Below are positions 13,468-15,187 of a stretch of 15,187 nucleotides of DNA, in pieces. The position numbers were made by a program, and so were the translations under genes. Source of the DNA: JAVVEZ01 sp032250895 (GTDB lineage Bacteria; Pseudomonadota; Gammaproteobacteria; Pseudomonadales; Pseudohongiellaceae); contig JAVVEZ010000082.1 in the NCBI GenBank assembly GCA_032250895.1, positions 1-15,187 of the forward strand, written 5' to 3'. Each line of letters opens with the position of its first letter. The stretch's first letter is position 1. The notes beneath the pieces were generated by a model. That model ran no database searches. It saw nothing but the letters and a program-made list of their open reading frames with translations, and was not told the origin of the DNA.

Positions 13468-13812
13468 TCAAAGCAGGCCGTACTGCTTGAGTTTCTTGCG
13501 CAGGGTGCCGCGATTCAGCCCCAGCATCAGCGAAGCCCGGGTCTGGTTTTTTTGCGTGGTTCGCATGACGGCTTCCAGCAGTGGGGCTTCCACTTCGGCA
13601 AGCACCATCTGGTAGAGGTCACTGATGTGCTCGCTTTCCACCTGCCCCAGGTAGTTGTTGAGTGCAATGCAGACGCTTTCCCTCAGCCCCTGGGTTCTCG
13701 CCGGTGGTTTCAGACCTGCGCCTGATGCATTTTCAGTCGGGTCCACGGCAGTCGTCGCGCTGGTGAGTCCGGAGGTATCGACGGTCTTGTTGTCCAGAGT
13801 AGGCTGATTCAT
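13468..13812 (-). CDS. fis: DNA-binding protein Fis
   Basis: Fis is a nucleoid-associated, DNA-bending dimer that regulates rRNA and many growth-phase genes. The 114-residue protein has the diagnostic C-terminal block: DLYQMVLAEVEAPLLEAVM (65-83), then the helix-turn-helix KNQTRASLMLGLNRGTLRKKLKQYGLL (88-114), nearly identical to enteric and pseudomonad Fis. The N-terminal ~40 residues are rich in Thr, Ser and Ala, of low complexity, and longer than in E. coli Fis (98 residues); pseudomonad Fis has a similar if shorter extension. The start overlaps the dusB stop (ATGA), the classic dusB-fis arrangement, so translation is probably coupled. Confidence 0.95.
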   Translation of the reverse strand: MNQPTLDNKTVDTSGLTSATTAVDPTENASGAGLKPPARTQGLRESVCIALNNYLGQVESEHISDLYQMVLAEVEAPLLEAVMRTTQKNQTRASLMLGLNRGTLRKKLKQYGLL

Positions 13813-14810
13813 GCGGCTAATTCCCCCTGGTCTGTCAGCTTGTCAAAAAAAGTCTGGATGGACTCAAGCTGCTCTTGAGGACTCTCCAGACGGTTAAAAA
13901 CGGACCTGAATTGCCTGGCGCCCTGATGGCAGGACAAATACCAGGCCACATGCTTGCGCGCAATCAGGACACCTTTATAGTCACCATAAAAGCCATGTAT
14001 ATGCATTATATGGGCCAGGATGCTTGCCAGCCGCAAGGGCAAGGGTAAGTCCGGCAGAATTCTGCCCTGCTGCAGATAATGATCGATTTCCCTGAAAATC
14101 CAGGGCCGCCCCTGAGCCGCCCGACCCAGCATCACACCATCTGCGCCGGTATAGTCTAATACATATCGGGCTTTGTGTGGGGTATCGATATCACCATTGG
14201 CAAATACGGGAATCCTGACGGCCTGTTTGATTTCTCCGATCGTGTCATATTCGACGGCTGCCCGAAACGCGCATTCCCGGGTGCGACCATGCACGGCCAG
14301 GGCCTTGATGCCGCAGGCTTCGGCGATACGCGCAATGGTGGGGCCGTTGCGGCTGCGGGGGCACCAGCCGGTGCGTATCTTCAGTGTGACCGGCACATTG
14401 ACGGCATTGACCACGGCACCGAGAATGCGCTCCACCAGCCGTTCGTCCCTGAGCAGGGCTGAGCCTGCGGCTTTCTGCAGAACCTTTTTGGCCGGACAGC
14501 CCATGTTGATATCAATGATATCCGCACCCTGCTCGACATTGAGTCTTGCCGCCTGCGCCATCATGATGGGATCCGAACCGGCTATCTGCACCATTCTGGG
14601 TTCATCTTCGGCTGCATGCTCCCGGCGCAGGCGGCTCTTCTCGCTGTGCCAGAGGCGGATGTTGGCGCTCAGCATTTCCGTGGGAGTCAGTCCGGCCCCA
14701 AACTCCCGGCAGAGTTTTCTGAAGGGTCTGTCGGTGACCCCGGCCATGGGGGCCAGCACCACGGGAGACCTCAGGGTCCAGGGACCAATTTGAATGGGAT
14801 GGGTAGTCAA
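13809..14810 (-). CDS. dusB: tRNA-dihydrouridine synthase B
   Basis: DusB is an FMN enzyme that uses NADPH to reduce specific uridines in the tRNA D-loop. From the TTG at 14810 it has 333 residues, close to E. coli DusB (321). Motifs: VVLAPMAGVTDRPFRKLC (17-34), RMVQIAGSDP (72-81), DINMGCPAKKV with catalytic Cys105, LKIRTGW, HGRTR, VFANGDI and the FMN-phosphate site GRAAQGRPWIFREI. The C-terminal recognition domain contains ARKHVAWYLSCH. The reading frame is open further up to a TTG at 14873, but homology begins only at about IQIGPWTLRSP, and no in-frame ATG or GTG lies upstream. The TTG at 14810 overlaps the stop of a short leader frame (TTGA), so I prefer it. Downstream it overlaps fis by four bases. 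Identity is firm; the start is not. Confidence 0.93.
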   Translation of the reverse strand: MTTHPIQIGPWTLRSPVVLAPMAGVTDRPFRKLCREFGAGLTPTEMLSANIRLWHSEKSRLRREHAAEDEPRMVQIAGSDPIMMAQAARLNVEQGADIIDINMGCPAKKVLQKAAGSALLRDERLVERILGAVVNAVNVPVTLKIRTGWCPRSRNGPTIARIAEACGIKALAVHGRTRECAFRAAVEYDTIGEIKQAVRIPVFANGDIDTPHKARYVLDYTGADGVMLGRAAQGRPWIFREIDHYLQQGRILPDLPLPLRLASILAHIMHIHGFYGDYKGVLIARKHVAWYLSCHQGARQFRSVFNRLESPQEQLESIQTFFDKLTDQGELAA

Positions 14811-14845
14811 GTCGTGAAAATCCAGGTGTCTATCAAGAGGCGCAT
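14807..14845 (-). CDS. Possible 12-codon leader peptide before dusB
   Basis: An ATG at 14845 is preceded by a good Shine-Dalgarno (GGGAGAG, six bases upstream on the - strand). It opens a 12-codon frame encoding MRLLIDTWIFTT, and its TGA (14809-14807) overlaps the TTG proposed as the dusB start (14810-14808). This is the geometry of translational coupling by a short leader. The alternative is chance, with dusB starting further upstream at the TTG at 14873. No homology can be claimed for a peptide this short. Confidence 0.35.
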   Translation of the reverse strand: MRLLIDTWIFTT

Positions 14846-15187
14846 GATACTCTCCCGAGGCTGGTGGCGGCAATCATGGCGGCCGCTACGGGTTCATCCC
14901 ACCACCCTGCGTTATCCCCGCGCAGGCCCGCACAGGAGGAGAACCAGGCAAACAACTTCATGTCATGCAGGTTCAATGAAAGGCCCGGGCAGCGGGGCAG
15001 GTTCTCCGGGGGACGCTACGAGTTCATCCCTGAAGGCTCTCTTCGGGCGTCCTGCCCTCAGAAGCCCCCGGAGCCCCTGCCCCACTCCCCGAGCCTCAAG
15101 CCTCAGGTTTGTTGCCTATAAACCCCTGCTGCACTGAAGTGGCCCAACTCGCCATTGCACCAACACCGAATCACCCGGGATAGGATC
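14846..15187. other. Right-edge region without a convincing gene
   Basis: These 342 bases must include the dusB promoter, but I see no well-spaced pair of -10 and -35 boxes on the - strand. Open frames on the + strand across this stretch are rich in Pro, Ser and Arg, start within the dusB leader and resemble no family I know. A 16-base direct repeat occurs at 14885-14900 and 15015-15030 (GCTACG(G/A)GTTCATCCC, one mismatch). The second copy lies inside the structured element at 15004-15073. GGTTT 15106-15110 and AAACC 15120-15124 could form a weak hairpin. Confidence 0.5.
15004..15073. repeat. Structured intergenic inverted-repeat element
   Basis: The outer arms CTCCGGGGG (15004-15012) and CCCCCGGAG (15065-15073) pair perfectly over 9 bases. 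Inside are two small hairpins: GAAG/CTTC at 15032-15044 (loop GCTCT) and GGGC/GCCC at 15045-15057 (loop GTCCT). Together they predict a multi-branched fold of about 70 bases. A phrase within it, GCTACGAGTTCATCCC, recurs at 14885-14900 with one change. The layout suggests a dispersed intergenic repeat family or a non-coding mobile element. Whether it recurs elsewhere in the genome cannot be seen here. Confidence 0.6.

Noticed and set aside
12531..13490. Open + strand frame of about 319 codons opposite purH
   Set aside because: It is fully antisense to purH, Gly/Val/His rich and lacks a recognisable family.
14864..15137. + strand open frames of 85-173 codons at the right edge as a gene
   Set aside because: Low-complexity Pro/Ser/Arg composition, overlap with the dusB leader and the inverted-repeat element, and no family resemblance or good ribosome binding site.

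Overview
The window reads as ordinary chromosome from a gammaproteobacterium. The marker genes are a CRP/Vfr-type regulator with the enteric/pseudomonad C-terminal signature, a Coq7-type ubiquinone hydroxylase, a DusB-Fis pair with overlapping stop and start, and PurH/PurD. The order rpe, trpE, trpG, trpC, crp/vfr, OsmC-like gene, coq7 resembles the Pseudomonas layout as I remember it, but several expected neighbours are absent (gph, trpD, speD). No transposase, integrase, phage gene, tRNA, rRNA or CRISPR array is visible.

Left part (1-4516, + strand): the 3' end of a LOG-family gene, then a tight block rpe-trpE-trpG-trpC-dgkA in which every junction overlaps by 1 to 8 bases. It links the pentose phosphate pathway, anthranilate and indole-glycerol phosphate synthesis, and lipid recycling. 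trpD, the step between TrpE/G and TrpC, is not here.

Middle (4524-8799): a crp/vfr gene on the - strand diverges from an OsmC-like gene across a roughly 200-base region holding a perfect 10-base inverted repeat and a 12-base tandem repeat. After the OsmC gene come a fused acetyltransferase-nitrilase gene, a SYLF-type lipoprotein gene and a class I polyphosphate kinase 2 gene, all on + and closely spaced, probably one transcript.

Right part (8900-14845, mostly - strand): dusB-fis-purH, then purD-coq7. The usual purH-purD adjacency is split by a CBS-domain gene on the opposite strand whose stop lies three bases from the purH stop. dusB appears to start at a TTG that overlaps the stop of a possible 12-codon leader frame. 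The last ~340 bases have no convincing gene but carry a structured inverted-repeat element.

Rpe, TrpC, PurD and PurH all work on, or downstream of, ribose-5-phosphate and PRPP, so much of the window is PRPP-linked metabolism. I found no clearly new system. The points most worth a second look are the missing trpD, the two repeats in the crp-OsmC intergenic region, the dusB leader, the CBS gene inside the pur cluster and the structured element at the right edge.
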